Source: Brachionus manjavacas (lineage: Eukaryota > Rotifera > Eurotatoria > Ploima > Brachionidae). From it: a stretch of DNA of 64,000 nucleotides. Below, piece after piece: positions 62,516 to 64,000 of this stretch. Location: assembly GCA_019054805.1 (NCBI GenBank), contig JAHQIY010000018.1:496001-560000 (forward strand), written 5' to 3'. How positions within the stretch are numbered: the first letter of the stretch is position 1; every line of letters begins with the position of its first letter. A program made the translations under genes and the position numbers. The notes under the pieces were generated by a model, which worked only from the letters and a program-made list of their open reading frames with translations, made no database searches and was not told the origin of the DNA.

Positions 62516-62945
62516 ATGAACTGGGATTTTAGACTTTCTATGGCAACTTTTGAAAGAAGAGTAAAAAGTTTGGATAAAAAAGCCTTTCAAGTCGAGAAAG
62601 AAAACACTGAACTCAAAGATAAAGTAGTTAAGTTGGAGAACGCCTATGACACACTTAGGAAATGGAAAGAAGAGGTGGAAAAGAGATTAGAAGATCAGCC
62701 AAAGAAAGCATACAGCTTTTTGCTTAAGTGCAAGGAAAGTGAGTTCCTAATTAAAAAGATTTTAAGAACTGAAACAAAGGAGGCGAAAATGTAGAGAAAA
62801 ACATTGCTATTATCGGAATCGTAAAAATTGAGGAGTCACATGAAGATGTTTTAGCAAATGATGAGGAAAAGGTTGATGAAGCTAAATTGTACAAGAAAAG
62901 TATTATAAAAGTAACACGAGGATCTGATCAAATATTTTATTAACA
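62516..62945 (+). pseudogene. Coiled-coil ORF1-like remnant of a LINE
   Basis: The frame 62540-62794 encodes a charged coiled coil (RRVKSLDKKAFQVEKENTEL, then VEKRLEDQ) and, after a stop at 62792-62794, a neighbouring frame continues KNIAIIGIVKIEES, ANDEEKVDEAKLYKK, SIIKVTRGSDQIFY. A coiled coil followed by a (K/R)N(I/V).I.GI motif is the layout of LINE ORF1 or similar nucleic-acid-binding proteins. It is truncated and frameshifted. Confidence 0.45.
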
Positions 62946-63499
62946 AAAATAAAAAATTCACTAATTACTAGTATATCTAAAACGGATATAAATATTTTTT
63001 AAAAAATTTTTGTGTTCTATTTTTTCTTTTCAAAAAAGCTTCTAAAATGTTTTCCACATTTAAAAGATCGGCTTCCTTTGATTCTATGTTTTGAAATTGA
63101 GATGTCGTTTATTCTCTTTTAGCTCATTGAATTCCTCAAATAATTTTTAATCCTTCTAAAGACAGAAAAAGATCGCTCTGCATCTGCATTTCAGATTATA
63201 TCAAGTCTATATCAAATCTTAATCAAAAGACTTAATTTAAAAAAATATATTTTTTTCATATTTTGAATAAATAGTTTTTTTTGTAATCTTTATTTTCCTT
63301 AAAAATTTAACCAAAATGGCGGGGCAGCATTCTTTCTTTGAAATAAAATTTATTGACACAAAATCCATCTTAAAATTTAAAAAAAATCTTGGTGAAATAA
63401 ATCTTTATTAATTGAATTTAAATGTCGCTTCAAATCGAATTAAAACTAATGATAAAATTCAAAAATAATTTATTAATAAAGCACACTTAAGAAAAAAAA
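62946..63499. other. Intergenic DNA before the GET3 3' end
   Basis: A/T-rich, no gene seen. Minus-strand AATAAA words (plus-strand TTTATT at 63471-63476 and 63347-63352) could end the GET3 transcript. Confidence 0.5.
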
Positions 63500-64000
63500 T
63501 TATTTTTGGTAGGGATCGATTAAATTTTGCGAAAAACTAATTATATTATCCATGCCCCGTACTTCTTGTTCTAACAAAGGAAGTTTTGTTACATGAAAAT
63601 CCTCGTATAGTAAATCAATCTTAAAATTAATGTTTTAATTAGTATTATTAATTTGATTTAGGAAAAAACATACTTGATCTAAATATTTTTGCTGTAATCG
63701 AAATCTGGCCAAGCACAGCTTGCACGGTTCCTCATTCTTTGCCAAAAACACAAGCTGATTAACAATAATATTGTTGGTATCAATGCTGTTCTTGGCCAAT
63801 TCCTGAATTAGCCTCTCAGTCTCATACAGCGACAAAAACTCGGCAATACACACGCACACAAAAGTAGTCTGGTTCTAAAATAAAATTTTAATTTAAAATT
63901 TTTTTTTTTTAATTCTAATTACTGGATCTTTAAATTGTTGATTGACTTTTTTGATAATGGCCATTGTTTCTTCTAACTTATTGGACAGCATGTCAGCATT
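63500..64000 (-). CDS. GET3: GET3/ASNA1 ATPase (tail-anchored protein targeting), 3' part
   Basis: Cytosolic ATPase that delivers tail-anchored membrane proteins to the ER. Three exons are in the window, 64000-63923 (continuing beyond the edge), 63874-63674 and 63619-63500, joined in phase 0, giving the last 132 residues. Family signatures: [58 protein letters not shown], the zinc-binding CxxC ([11 protein letters not shown]) of the homodimer interface, QQKYLDQ and the C-terminal [16 protein letters not shown]. The nucleotide-binding P-loop and switch regions lie in the part outside the window. The protein ends LIDPYQK. Introns are 48-54 bases. Confidence 0.97.

Noticed and set aside
1..64000. 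tRNA, rRNA, CRISPR, riboswitch or bacterial operon features
   Set aside because: No tRNA-like cloverleaf, rRNA or CRISPR array was noticed by eye, and the gene structure is eukaryotic. A covariance-model tRNA search would settle the first point.

Overview
The window is eukaryotic and animal. It is strongly AT-rich, genes carry many GT-AG introns of about 45-60 bases plus a few introns of 1-3.6 kb, and the proteins are orthologues of animal genes: CC2D2A (ciliary transition zone), AP-3 delta, a Bcl-2 relative, ribosomal proteins eS12 and eS26, an MiT/TFE transcription factor, THOC1, a rhodopsin-class GPCR and GET3/ASNA1. The gene set implies a ciliated invertebrate with lysosome-related trafficking and a nervous system. 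Low GC, many decayed FLYWCH, LINE, hAT and mariner pieces, a RING/coiled-coil/propeller-like gene and splice-acceptor-like signals just before several start codons would fit a monogonont rotifer. That assignment is inference only, about even odds; a flatworm or other AT-rich lophotrochozoan remains possible.

Layout. 1-2.9 kb: decayed mobile elements (FLYWCH piece, LINE tail, foldback element). 2.96-11.68 kb (+): CC2D2A in 12 recognised exons with the N-terminal part not located; one 2.2-kb intron holds an antisense LINE. 13.3-14.9 kb (-): RING-type protein. 16.7-25.9 kb (-): complete AP3D1 in 11 exons. 29.06-29.64 kb (+): Bcl-2 relative, followed by RPS12 (29.99-30.45 kb, +). 30.8-33.5 kb: a nest of transposons, including a LINE tail split by a 1,076-bp terminal-inverted-repeat element, a hAT remnant and a MITE. 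35.7-38.3 kb (-): MITF/TFEB orthologue. 40.8-41.4 kb (+): RPS26, then THOC1 (41.8-45.5 kb, +). 45.9-47.1 kb: mariner remnant. 49.7-51.8 kb (-): GPCR. 52-63 kb: gene-poor DNA with MITEs, a LINE 3' end with an (AAT)n tail and a LINE ORF1-like scrap. 63.5-64.0 kb (-): 3' part of GET3, running off the right edge.

The genes are unrelated housekeeping and signalling loci rather than a pathway cluster; exon joins were worked out by hand from splice signals, reading phase and remembered family similarity. The most unusual content is in the non-genic DNA: at least three non-autonomous transposon families defined here from multiple copies, subterminal repeats or a precise empty site.
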